Below the pieces are notes generated by a model, which was not told where the DNA came from, did no database searches, and saw nothing but the letters and a program-made list of their open reading frames with translations. A stretch of DNA of 64,000 bases from Trichinella spiralis (taxonomy: Eukaryota > Nematoda > Enoplea > Trichinellida > Trichinellidae). Shown one piece after another: positions 53,501-63,389 of this stretch. Made by a program: the position numbers and the translations under genes. The stretch lies in NCBI GenBank assembly GCA_000181795.3, contig CM012954.1:10166122-10230121 (forward strand). Reading direction: 5' to 3'. Positions within the stretch are counted from its first letter, which is position 1; each line of letters starts with the position of its first letter.

Positions 53501-54289
53501 TGAAAGCTTTTTGATTTACATAATAGAATTTGTATTACATTTGTAATTAGATATTGAATTTATTTTTTCAACACAATTGAATAATATATGGGTAAAAAAT
53601 GAATAATGGGAGATTTCTTTATTAAAATGTTCAGTGTAAATTAATTGGCAAGTTTTCTAGATGTTCAGCAAGTAGAGTGGTACATTGTAAAACGTAAAAT
53701 GCAAGAAATATTTTATAAATTAAGAGGTGATTAACTTTACAAATCGAATTATTCAAATTTCCATATTCTGGTGATATTCAATTCCAATTTATTTTCAAAT
53801 AAAATAGAAAGGTGATACAAGTTTTAGCTCTTTCTAAACCTTTCCTAGGTTGAATAACGCCATTTTCACTTTATTCAAATACTATGTAAATTAGTGTTTT
53901 CTGAAAATCATGTTCTCACTAACTAGAAGTCATGCTCTATTGAATAAGCAGACTTTTACATCTGAATATTTCACTTCAATGTACCTTGTATTTTCCTGAA
54001 AAATTACCTTTGTATTTCTATTTGAAAACTATTTCACACATGCAGAGGCTTGTTTTTACTTGGTCACTTTTTTTCCCATCTCCTTCCTACTGGCTTATTT
54101 TGGCAGGAACACTTTTATTGATCAGTTCCATCATTTTTAGGTCCTTTTTGCATTTTCAAATAATCATCATTGTTGGATATGATTTTGAGCTTCATCTCAA
54201 ATAGTGGAGTAGGCGGCTGAAAAATTGGAATTCATAATCTGTGCGCGCTATCCATGTATCTGCTTTTTTTGTTCCCACAACATCCAGAT

Positions 54290-54660
54290 GAGGTTAGAAT
54301 TGAGTTAGGTTTATAAAGAAGTTCCAATGCACTAAAATCGGTTTCTAACGCTGCACTATGCAAATATGATCGCCATACAGGTGCCTGATAATCAGTAACG
54401 GTACACTCGCTTGTTTGTCTTACGTGGAAAGTGGCTGCGTCATAAAATATTCTCTGGACCGTCCATAATTGAAGAAAAGTAATTCGTATTTCTACCTGTC
54501 TTACTTTTCTTCAAAACGTGTGCATAATCATTGCATGAAAATTACATTATATTCCGTTTATTTTCTTTTATATTATATTCCGGTACAGGTTAGAATAGAT
54601 CTTCAGCAAGAAATTCCAATCCACTAAAATCGATATCTGACGCTGCGCTATGCATTTATT
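54290..54660 (+). repeat. Degenerate copies of the cassette promoter block
   Basis: The main block (54290-54520) retains GAAGTTCCAATGCAC, the octamer ATGCAAAT (54358-54365), GATCGCCAT and TTACGTGG in the same order as the three tandem units. A second shorter piece at 54580-54660 retains only the left half. No mini-exon follows. Confidence 0.6.
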
Positions 54661-56563
54661 TTTCAAAATTTACCAATTAGAGTTTGTTTTTCAAAGTAAC
54701 AATAATATTTTTGTAACTTCGTCTTGTAAATCAGCATTTTATTTCCTGTATTTAATCGACGTGCAGCATTTTATCAGTGAAATGTTAATAGGCAACATGA
54801 AGCACGATTTATTTCAAGAATATTGAAGTATGCTGAACTTTTGTCTTGTCTGAAGTGACTGATATTTATATTTCAATTTGTTAATACATTTCAAAAGCAC
54901 AAAAACCATTTCTGGACAATTTTGAAAATTCTACATTACTCACGTTTTTCTCAGCTTTCAATTTCAGATTGTAAAATAATTGATAGAAGACATTTGTACT
55001 TTAAAAAAGGAGTTGTATTAGAAAATTTTTTCTTATGCATACTATGAATTGTAATACAACGACAATGACAACAACAGTAATGCATAACCAAAGTAATGGA
55101 AATGCATAATGATAACTACGAGTTCATTTATTAAATATTGTGAAAAGTCAGTTCAAAATGTTAACTTGATATGAAAATTCAGCTTTTTCTATCACATAGT
55201 TTTATTTCTCTGGCGGGATTGAGTACTAATTGCTTGAAGATGAAGCTAATAAGAAAGCGAATTGTTTGCTTTGCATAGAATTCATACCGTTGGTAATTTT
55301 TTGCTGCGCCATCAATTTCACCGTTCAGACACAGCAAGCGCAGTCAATGTAAATTTTCTATGAGAAAAGTCAGAATTGTTGAAGTTTTTAATTAGTTAAG
55401 TCTATTCACACCATGAGCTGAACAATTTTTTGATAAATATAGATGCATGATGATTAAGACGAGCCGGATTTGTTTCAGCTCACTTTATCAGCTCTTGATG
55501 ATTATCGCTGTTCCAGAACAAACGACAGTTCTCATGCTTTAACTTAGGTGAATCTATATTATTCATAAGTTTTCATCTACAGTACTAACTAGAAGCAGTC
55601 CCGTTAAGCTGTTTTATTCTCTCAGGACAAGAAGAAAATCATCAGTGCTTTATTTTTGCACAAAAATATAATTATCTTCAGATTTGATTTTGTTTCATTT
55701 CTCGAACGGCCAGACATGCTATTGCTAACCATGATTGCTTACATCTTCAACAAGATATTACCATTTGAACTATTGATCATCAACAATCATCGCTAAGCTG
55801 TACACCCTATTCTTCTGCTATTTCTGAACCAATTCGTAGTTCTAGTTACTGTGATTAGCAAATTGCATTCTAATTGGCAACACGAAATGTAGATAATTTT
55901 GTGAAGGATAATTCAATTACATGTGTAAATTAAAAGAAAAGGAAATATAAAGTAATATGTGCGTGCAGAATAACACTTGAATACTTTTTATGCACTGCTG
56001 TTAATATCTGTAGCGATAGGATAGCACAAAAATGAATATGTAGGTTAATCATTTGACTGTGTATATGCTTTATTATGTAACGTGCTTCTTAATGTGCTTT
56101 CTGTGCGTTTTAGTAAGATAGAAAGCACACTTGCAGACGCGCACACGCACACATATTTATATATATTTGCATGCATGTAGGTGAACAATTATAAACTGTA
56201 TGATAGGCGGCTAACACGAAAGCTTCGAATATTACGATAGAAACGTACGATCTAGCTGAAAGTGACTGGTATAGTTGTTTAGCCAGCATTAACAAAGCAC
56301 AACAGTAAGAGGCAGTTTTTGAGACATTCTGTGCATTAATAACTGAATTTAGTTACAAACAAAACTCCAATATTTAATACACATTTTAATTTGCACAAAT
56401 AACACTAATACACATTAGAAACAACATGTAAATGACAGTTTGACTTTTAAATTGAAACAAAATATTAAATGAAACATTACAAAGATACTTTACGTGAAAC
56501 AACTTCGTCAGCAAGATGGCGTGGTTTATGACAAAAATGAAATAAATAAAGCACATGTTCTGG

Positions 56564-57304
56564 TCACATTGATTCGTCAGCATCAATTTCGTCGTCTGAA
56601 TCTTGTTGCATTTTCCGTCGTTCCAGATTTCTCTGTCGTCGATGCAAACTCATTTGCTGCATTTTAAAGTATGAAGAAAAATGCACATCAATAACATCCC
56701 TCACATTATCTTTTTCATACATGTTTACCGGTAGGAACGAGCTGTCTTCCCAATTGGTAACTTCACAATCAAATACTTTGCCTACTTTCATGACTTTGTC
56801 AAATATATTCATTACATATTCATTTAATTCGAACGAATCAAATCCTTGGAGATAACATTTGAACGCCAACGGTGGTAATTCATTAAACTGACAGTAAAGT
56901 GGTCGAACTTTGTTCAACTCGACAACAGAATGAGAACCAACGTCTACGAAGAAAACCCGCAATAGCGTGCCAAGCTTAGAAACAATAAGTCCGCGATGCC
57001 AGAGACTGTTTTCCAAAACCGCCACCGGCATCCCCAATGCAGCATTTATGATGATCGAATTAGGTAGATGTTCAATTTCTTTGTAAAAAACATTTATTGC
57101 TCTTCCCAGATCTTCTTGTTTACTTTCAAAAATCAGAAAATTAACATGGAAGTTATTTGGAGAAGTCCAGTTTGATACTACAGCTTGAAGTCGCATGGAA
57201 CCGAATATTGATCTCCCGAAGGCGTCATAGTTGAACAAATCACACTGATTTTTGTAGAACGTGGCAATTTCATAATCATAAGGTATATTTGATGCTCCGT
57301 CCAT
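56564..57304 (-). CDS. Single-exon Tudor-domain protein
   Basis: 246 aa, no introns, start MDGASNIPYDYEIATFY. Central region (about 65-170) fits an extended Tudor domain: WTSPNNFHVNF, LGMPVAVLENSLWHRGLIV, LLRVFFVDVGSHSVVEL, VRPLYCQFNELPPLAFKCYL. The aromatic/Asp-Gly core (FFVDVGS for the usual FVDYGN) is partly changed, so methyl-arginine binding may be altered. The C-terminus is basic then acidic (RRQRNLERRKMQQDSDDEID). Family role: RNA-granule and small-RNA pathway scaffolding that recognises dimethyl-arginine in Argonaute/PIWI partners; which pathway applies is not readable here. Head to head with the plus-strand gene at 57462, 157 bp apart. An intronless gene in this intron-rich setting may be a retrocopy. 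Confidence 0.8.
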   Translation of the reverse strand: MDGASNIPYDYEIATFYKNQCDLFNYDAFGRSIFGSMRLQAVVSNWTSPNNFHVNFLIFESKQEDLGRAINVFYKEIEHLPNSIIINAALGMPVAVLENSLWHRGLIVSKLGTLLRVFFVDVGSHSVVELNKVRPLYCQFNELPPLAFKCYLQGFDSFELNEYVMNIFDKVMKVGKVFDCEVTNWEDSSFLPVNMYEKDNVRDVIDVHFSSYFKMQQMSLHRRQRNLERRKMQQDSDDEIDADESM

Positions 57305-57461
57305 TTCAAATTAAACTTAGAACAACTTCACTGATACAAAGTAACCAAATGACAGTTGGCAATAACACTACTGTTTCTAAAACAAATTACTGAAAATCAA
57401 GTATTAAAGTATTATTCAAAACTTATTTTTTGCTTAATGAAAATATTGAAAAAAATAAAAT
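57305..57461. promoter_or_regulatory. Short bidirectional promoter region
   Basis: 157 bp separating two divergent start codons (minus 57304, plus 57462). No TATA box; AT-rich. Shared control is inferred from spacing only. Confidence 0.4.
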
Positions 57462-57778
57462 ATGGCGCCTAATAAAAAATATTTCGTATTTTCTGGTAAT
57501 TTACTTAACAGCAATGTTAAATTTTGTTTTAGTTTGAAAAATCGAAATTGCATGCAATTTTGCACAACTGTAATATTAAGTGTCGTCAGGTTATCACTGT
57601 AGTTATTCAACAAATTCATCTAAAAATTTTCTTTAGGCGATCGAATTTTTACGCCTGTTCTTATTTCATAAATCCCAATTTTAGGAAAGAAATAAAGTTT
57701 GTAGAATATTCGAAATTCTTCAATCGAATTCTATTGCAATGTTCTGAAAAAGGGAGATTTGTTGATAATGAACTGTAA
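57462..57778 (+). CDS. Small two-exon protein, 89 aa, unidentified (weak bL33m resemblance)
   Basis: Exons 57462..57589 and 57637..57778 join across a 47-bp intron (GTCAG|GTTATC to TTTCTTTAG|GCG) in one frame. The product begins MAPNKKYFVFSGNLLNSN. It has a Cys-containing middle (KNRNCMQFCTTVILSVV) and ends KGRFVDNEL. The segment EIKFVEYSKFFNRILLQCSE vaguely recalls the C-terminal half of mitochondrial ribosomal protein bL33 (KLELKKFDPVVRKHVL), but the zinc ligands or conserved Gly are not evident, so I leave it unnamed. AATAAA follows at 57828-57833, supporting a transcript end. A non-spliced reading gives only a 48-residue product. Confidence 0.5.
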
Positions 57779-57929
57779 AGTAATGATATGAAATTTACCA
57801 TATTCGAAGGTTTATTTCATTCTTCAAAATAAAGAAAAAATTACATCATTGCAGTGATTGATATCATTCAACAGAAAAGTTATGAACAAATCAAATTTTC
57901 AGAACACTAGTGGCCAATTGGATTTCATT

Positions 57930-58708
57930 TTCTATGTCGACATTTTATTGGCTGTTAGCGTTTGATTAGAAATTATTGCTGATCTATCTGGGTCATTTTT
58001 GAATTTCTGACTTGTTAGCATTGGTTCAATTTCTTAGCGTATGTTTGTCAGATTCATTTGAAATCATCATGGATTAGCTGAATGGAACGAAACGAGTGCA
58101 GAATGGCTGTTCGAAGTAAAATGCCGTACAACCGTTAGCAGCACAGATTTTGGCTTTTGTTTTTCGAATTTTTCTTTTTTATTTTCCAATTTCTCCATAT
58201 TTCTTAAGAACATCACGAAAGGCCGATACGCATCAACAACCGGAGAATGTTGACTATGCTAAATTGAATAAATATGTTTTACTCATCTTGTGATTAGTTT
58301 TGAAACTAAGCAGATGAACTGATGTTCAATTCATAATTTATCAATATTTCAGTTGCAAGTTCTGAACGTTTTGTACGTATTGAGCGTTCTTTGATGAGTT
58401 CTGATTGTTTGGGCTATCTATTGTTGAATCTTTTCATAGTCGTCGTTGAAATTTCCTGTGTGAATTTATTTTCAAATCATGAGTAATATTTTTGTAACAT
58501 TTTCTTATAAATCGGCATTTTGTTTCAAATTAACATTCATCATATGATATTTCACTTCCTGTATTTATTTGATGTATAAATGGAAAGTTAATAAGCAACA
58601 CGAAATAAGTGTTTTAGCAATGATGAAAAATGCTTATATTGTTGGCACTGTTGCACCTGAATCTTCTCTTAAGCAGAATGCATTATTTGTTAAGAAAATA
58701 AATCACAG

Positions 58709-58741
<33 letters not shown>

Positions 58742-58990
58742 GTAAATTTGCATACGCGCTTATTTGTTTTATTGCTATATTGGAAGTAATTTTAGTCTAA
58801 CGCCGCCCGTTGGATGGAAGGACTGCGTTTTGATTGGATGAAAAATTGAATGAAGGGCAACATCAAGCGCCAAGCAATTCATTTGCTTTTTATTCATCAT
58901 TATTTTTTGGAAAAATTTCTGAAAAATAATTTTTCAATCAACATCCAAAGAGCATGAACATCAACAATGAGAAGTCGATGCAATTGTTAG
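57930..58990 (+). repeat. Diverged module A, copy 2, with (TA)n and mini-exon candidate
   Basis: Same block order as 52840-53500, with a (TA)n insertion at 58704-58742. It ends with AACAATGAG at 58964: the ATG at 58967 opens MRSRCNC and reaches GTTA|GTAAGTGG. An in-frame alternative ATG at 58954 would give another phase. Confidence 0.45.
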
Positions 58991-59715
58991 TAAGTGGCAG
59001 TTTTCTTTAATTTTATGCCATAATCATTTTAAAAATGCAATTGAGAATGGATATTGAGTTTATTTTTCAAGTGAGAATTGAATAGAGTTGAATTTATTCA
59101 AGTTTCAGGTGTAAATTAATCAATTAGCATTTTTAATAGATTTTCATTAATTACAATAAAGATGTGATTAGTGAATGATAAATTTTGAGTTGACTAATAT
59201 TTGAAATTGGATTTTCAGTATCGCGCTATGCTTTGCTGAGATGATAATAAACGTCAAATTTCTGTAAAATTGAGCTTGATTAAATAACACCCTGTACGCG
59301 TTGTTTATCTATTATTAAAATGTGGCTTTTCGACTATCACCTTTGCGGTAGATAATATGCACGTCCAATTGAATAAAGAAGCTTTTGCCAGCAAACTGCT
59401 CACTTCAGGGCGCCATGTTTTCTCAAAAGATTAGTTTCATTTGAACTACTTGGCTTTCTCGTTTAAAAAGAATTTAAACATTTAGAGTTTTTTAGATTTC
59501 ATCTAAGTCAAATTTTTTGTTATGGCGTTTTTTGTCAGATTGTTTACATTTTGACTAATTTTTAAAAATCAAGGTCATTTTTGAATTTTCAAATAGTCCT
59601 TATTGGTAGAATTGAACACTGCGTTTTTTCTGTTCATATTGCATCGCTTCATAGGTTAAAATTTATCTTCATCAAGAAGTTCGAATGCACAAAAACCGGT
59701 TTCCAACGCTGCTCT

Positions 59716-59723
59716 ATGCAAAT
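59716..59723 (+). promoter_or_regulatory. Octamer ATGCAAAT, unit 1
   Basis: Perfect octamer followed by CATAAAAGG 16 bp on. Same arrangement at 60775-60782 (unit 2), 61784-61791 (unit 3) and, degenerate downstream, 54358-54365. The octamer is invariant in all four copies although flanks differ. Confidence 0.5.
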
Positions 59724-60066
59724 AACGATCGCCATAAAAGGTGCTTTATCGTCGGTTAGGGTGCACTTGTTTGTTTGACTTACGTGGCAAATGGTAGCGT
59801 CGTGAAACGTTCTCTGAGTTTATGACGTTAAATAGTTGCTGAAGTCGATTTTGAATTGCTGAAAAGTAATTCCTCTTTTTTTTGACTTGTGCTATTTTTT
59901 TTTTCAAAATTTTCAATATTTATTTTCTGAACGTTATCGCTTAATTAAAATCAGTTAATTAATTTACAAATGAATTAATGAAGAAAAGTCAATTTTTAAT
60001 TTGTTGTTACTTTGACTAAGTGATGAGACGAGAACATTTTTGATTTAGCATTTTACATTTTTGCAG

Positions 60067-60152
60067 ATACGAACAATGAAGAAAAAAGTGAAAGCGTGGT
60101 TGACACGAAAGAAAGCGCGGACGGCACGAAGCAGAACAAGAGAAGAGAAGAG
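60067..60152 (+). other. Candidate mini-exon, unit 1
   Basis: 86 bp between TTTTTGCAG and GTATATGC. ATG at 60076 opens a 25-codon basic frame (MKKKVKAWLTRKKARTARSR, then TREEK) leaving 2 nt before the donor. The acceptor is 9 bp upstream of the ATG, as expected for trans-splicing or a 5' UTR intron. Coding status unproven. Confidence 0.4.
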
Positions 60153-60505
60153 GTATATGCTTTTTCTTGTTCGTCTTAATTCTGTTAGACTGGGCTAGGG
60201 ATACTTCGAAAGGGCGAAGTTATTCCTATGTTAAATTAAGTGACTTAAGATTGTTATATGTAAGATGTAAGTAAGATATTTTTAACTGTGAAATTCCATC
60301 TTTTGATTTTTATATTATGTTGAGACTAGGTAAGAATTCATTTTTATAATGTATTTCTATCGCCCTTAAATCAGTTTGAATACTGCGAGCCTTGTGTCTG
60401 TCCATTAAGCACAAATGCATCCATCGAAAATAATCTTTTCATTAGCTAAATATGCTTACACTTGAAAGTGTCTTTATGTATAAGAAATGAACTTCCATTT
60501 ATGTA

Positions 60506-61533
60506 GGGCATTTTTGAATTTTGAAATCTCAAGTCCAAACGTGCGGAGGCGTGTTTTGACTAAGTCAATGTTTTTATTATGGTGTTTTCTGCCAGATAGT
60601 TTATATTTTGACTGAATTGTAAACGTTAAGGTCATTTTTTGAATTTTCAAATAGTCCTTATTGGTAGAATTGCACAGTGCAATTTCTCCTGTTCATATTA
60701 TATTGCGGCATAGGTTAGAATTTGTCCTCAGTAAGAAGTTCCAATGCACAAAAACCGGTTTTGAACGCTGCGCTATGCAAATAACGATCGCCATAAAGGT
60801 GCCTTATCGTCAGTAAGGGCGCACTCGTTCGTTTGACTTACGTGGCAAGCGGTCGTGTTGTGAAACGTTCTCTGCGTACATGACGCTGAATAGTTGCTGA
60901 AGTCCATTTTCAATTGCTGAAAAGTAATTCCTCTTTCTTTCTACTTGTGTTATTTTTTTTCAAAATATTTTCTACTCATTTTCTGAACGTTTCCGCTTAA
61001 TTAAAACCAGTTAATTCATGTACTTGAAAATTGAATTTTCAATTTGTTGTTAATTTTACTTCGTGATGAAGCGAATTTACATTTTTGATTTAATATTTAA
61101 CATTTTTGCAGATATGAACAATGAAGAAAATAAGTAAAAACGCTGTCGACACGAAGCGAAACGCGGACGGCACGAAGTAGAACAATAAAAGAGAAAAAGT
61201 ATGTGCGATTTCTTGTTTGTCTTGATTCTGTAAGACTGAATTCGAAAGCGCGAAGTTAATTTCTATGTTAAATGAAGTTAGTTAAGCTTGTTATATGTAA
61301 GATGTAAATAAGATATTTTACACTGCGAAATTTCATCTTTTGACTTTTATATTATGTTGAGACTAGGTAAGAATTCATCTTTAGAAAGTATTTCTATCGC
61401 CCTTAAGTTTCTGTCCATAATAGAGCATCAGCATATATCGAAGATTATTTTTTCGTAAGCAAAAATAACGTTCACTTGCAAACGATTCACTTGAAAGTGT
61501 CTTTTTGTATAAGTAATCATCTTCCATTTATGT
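60506..61533 (+). repeat. Tandem ~1-kb cassette, unit 2
   Basis: Direct copy of unit 1, offset about 1045 bp, clearly alignable throughout including octamer (60775-60782), CATAAAGG, donor-like GTAATTCC (60924) and TTTTTGCAG acceptor (61111). Confidence 0.85.
61112..61198 (+). other. Candidate mini-exon, unit 2 (frame not open)
   Basis: Same borders as in unit 1 (acceptor TTTTTGCAG, donor GTATGTGC) and same start MKK, but the frame meets a TAG before the donor. It could be a decayed copy or a sign that the exon is non-coding. Confidence 0.35.
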
Positions 61534-62350
61534 AGGGCATTTTTGAATTTTCAAATCTCAATTTCAAACATGCGAAGGCGTGTTTTGACTAAGTTAGTGT
61601 TTTTGTTATGGCATTTTCTGACAGATAGTTTATATTTTTACTGAATTGTAAACATCAAGGTCATTTTTGAATTTTCAAATTGAACAGTGCATTTCTCTTG
61701 CTCATATTGAATCGCGGCATAGGTTAGAGTTTGTCTTCGGTAAGAAGTTTCATTGCACAAAAACCGGTTTCCAGCGCTGCGCTATGCAAATAAAGATCGC
61801 CATAAAAGGTGCCTTATCGTCAGTTAGGGCACACTCGTTCGTTTGACTTACGTGGCAAGTCGTAGCGTCGTGAAGCGTTCTCTTAGTTTATTTACGACGT
61901 TCCCTAACCACTGAAGATCGTTTTTAATTGTTGAAAGTATTTCATATTTCTCGTTCTGTTACTTTTTTTCGAAACTTTTTATATAATCATTTTGTTAATG
62001 TTATTTTTAATTTAAAATAGTTGCTTCTTTTATTTCAAAATTCATTGTTCAATTTTTCGAATTTGCTATGTGATAAAGTGACAAAATTTTTGAATTAGCA
62101 ATTAACATTTTTATAGATATGAACAATGAAGAAAAGAAAACGTGAAAACACGGGCGACTCGTTGAGCAGATCGCGGACGACACGAAACGGATCGCGGACG
62201 GCACGAAACAGATCACGGACGGCACGAAGCAGAACAAGAAAAGACAAAAGGTATATGTGGTTCCCCGTGGGTACCTATTCTGTAAGTCTGGGCTAGGGAT
62301 ACTTCGAAAGGGTGAAGTTATCCCATAGTTTTAATTAAGTTAACGACAAA
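61534..62350 (+). repeat. Tandem ~1-kb cassette, unit 3 (shortened at its right end)
   Basis: Starts with the same GTAGGGCATTTTTGAA junction, offset about 1005-1030 bp from unit 2, and ends soon after the GGGCTAGGGATACTTCGAAA block (about 62290). The region after about 62350 no longer aligns with units 1 and 2. Confidence 0.8.
62117..62250 (+). other. Candidate mini-exon, unit 3, expanded Arg/Ser repeats
   Basis: 134 bp between TTTTATAG and GTATATGTGG. ATG at 62126 opens MKKRKRENTGDSLSR and then three 21-nt repeats encoding SRTTRNG, SRTARNR and SRTARSR, ending with 2 nt before the donor. Unit 1 has only one such repeat. Confidence 0.42.
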
Positions 62351-62765
62351 CCTACATGGCTGAGTTTTGAATTAATGTGGTAGTTGGTCTTTCACGCAGC
62401 AAAATTTACGTATGCAATTGCTTTTCAGTGTCGAAATAATTTTTGACTTTCGCTTATTTTGTAATTTTTGTTTTTCTTTAATTACATAGTTTGATTTTGA
62501 ACACTTTCCGAACCAAATTCTTTTTATTTTACTTTTTCTTAAATTTTTCTTCTCATTCAAATTTTATTTTCGCCTCCTTTATTTCATACATTTGATTTTT
62601 CAATTTCTCCCATTATTTCTTTTAATTCTTTTTTATTTTCATCCTTTTTTCTCATCTGTATTGTACATTTTTTTTTCAATTTTTTTCTCCAAATATTTTT
62701 TCCAAAGAAAACTCTGACACGTGAAAAGCATTGCATACAAATACGTAAACACGTAATAAACCGTA

Positions 62766-62878
62766 ATGCATGTGGAGAAGAAAGAAGAAAAGTTGAGCAA
62801 GCCACGAGCGAGTGAACGGATGGTGGATAGGTTGGATCGAATCGGTTGTTGGTCAATTGCGTTCGTTGGTCAACTGAG
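62766..62878 (+). other. Candidate first coding exon at the right of the array
   Basis: ATG at 62766 opens 37 codons (MHVEKKEEKLSKPRASERM, then VDRLDRIGCWSIAFVGQL) ending in CTGAG|GTAAGTG, a perfect donor, with 2 nt left over, the same phase as the mini-exons to its left. No downstream exon is visible before 64000, so this is tentative. A 131-codon minus-strand frame overlaps it but lacks features. Confidence 0.3.
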
Positions 62879-63389
62879 GTAAGTGTCGACATGTTGGAGA
62901 AGATACGATTTGCTGAATTTGAGCGTGAAAGGTTCTTCATTACAAAGACACAATGAATAAAATATGTTACCATGTTCACAGACGTAACAAAAGGCCAATG
63001 CTGCGTTAATTCATAATGATGATGATCATGTAGGATTAGTTGATAGGGGAATCATGTTTGCCATTAGTAGTTGCCAGCCAGCAATATTAAATAGTTTATA
63101 GGAACAAAAACAGAACAGTTAAAATGGGGAAAATAAAATTAATACACGTAACACATTAAAAGTAAGAAAAAATTTTTTCTTTTAATATAAACCAAGAACA
63201 ATGCAACAACAGCAATTCTTTATTAATGAAAAATTTTATTTTTCAAAAAAAAGTTTCAAATGTGCAATGTAATACAAACAAACAGATAAAGTCTGGCATA
63301 AATGAGTTCTGCGAAATGGCAAACATGCCTGGAGTGGGACTTGAAATATTTAAAGCAGGTGGAGGATGGAGAGACCAAAAATGGGCCCC

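Larger units (their letters stand above)
51561..56563. other. Gene-poor interval with diverged repeat modules
   Basis: No gene I can support. The interval contains copies of the module family that fills 57.9-62.3 kb: one copy around 52840-53500, a promoter-like fragment at 54290-54520 and a partial one at 54580-54660. The remainder is AT-rich. The minus-strand region near 56560 is the Tudor gene's 3' UTR. Confidence 0.5.
59500..60505 (+). repeat. Tandem ~1-kb cassette, unit 1
   Basis: First of three direct units. Block order: TTTTGACTA-rich start; GGTCATTTTTGAATTTTCAA; AAAAACCGGTTTCCAACGCT; octamer ATGCAAAT (59716-59723); CCATAAAAGG; TTTGACTTACGTGGCAA; GAAAAGTAATTCCTC (donor-like, 59866); TTTTTGCAG acceptor (60066); ATG mini-exon; GTATATGC donor; CTTCGAAAGGGCGAAG hairpin; GTAGGGCATTTTTGAA junction. 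Confidence 0.85.

Noticed and set aside
55200-55320. Minus-strand two-piece frame (MAQQKITN plus ~15 codons)
   Set aside because: Too short; frame match across one intron is expected by chance.
59500-62350. Spliced-leader RNA gene cluster
   Set aside because: Tandem ~1-kb units with donor sites suggested it, but there is no short leader starting at a promoter and no convincing Sm-site/stem-loop 3' to the donor.
59500-62350. CRISPR or simple satellite array
   Set aside because: Only three kilobase-scale units with functional-looking internal order in a eukaryotic genome.
62584-62979. 131-codon minus-strand frame
   Set aside because: C-terminal half is Lys-rich translation of a pyrimidine-rich tract; no recognisable domain and overlaps a better plus-strand exon candidate.
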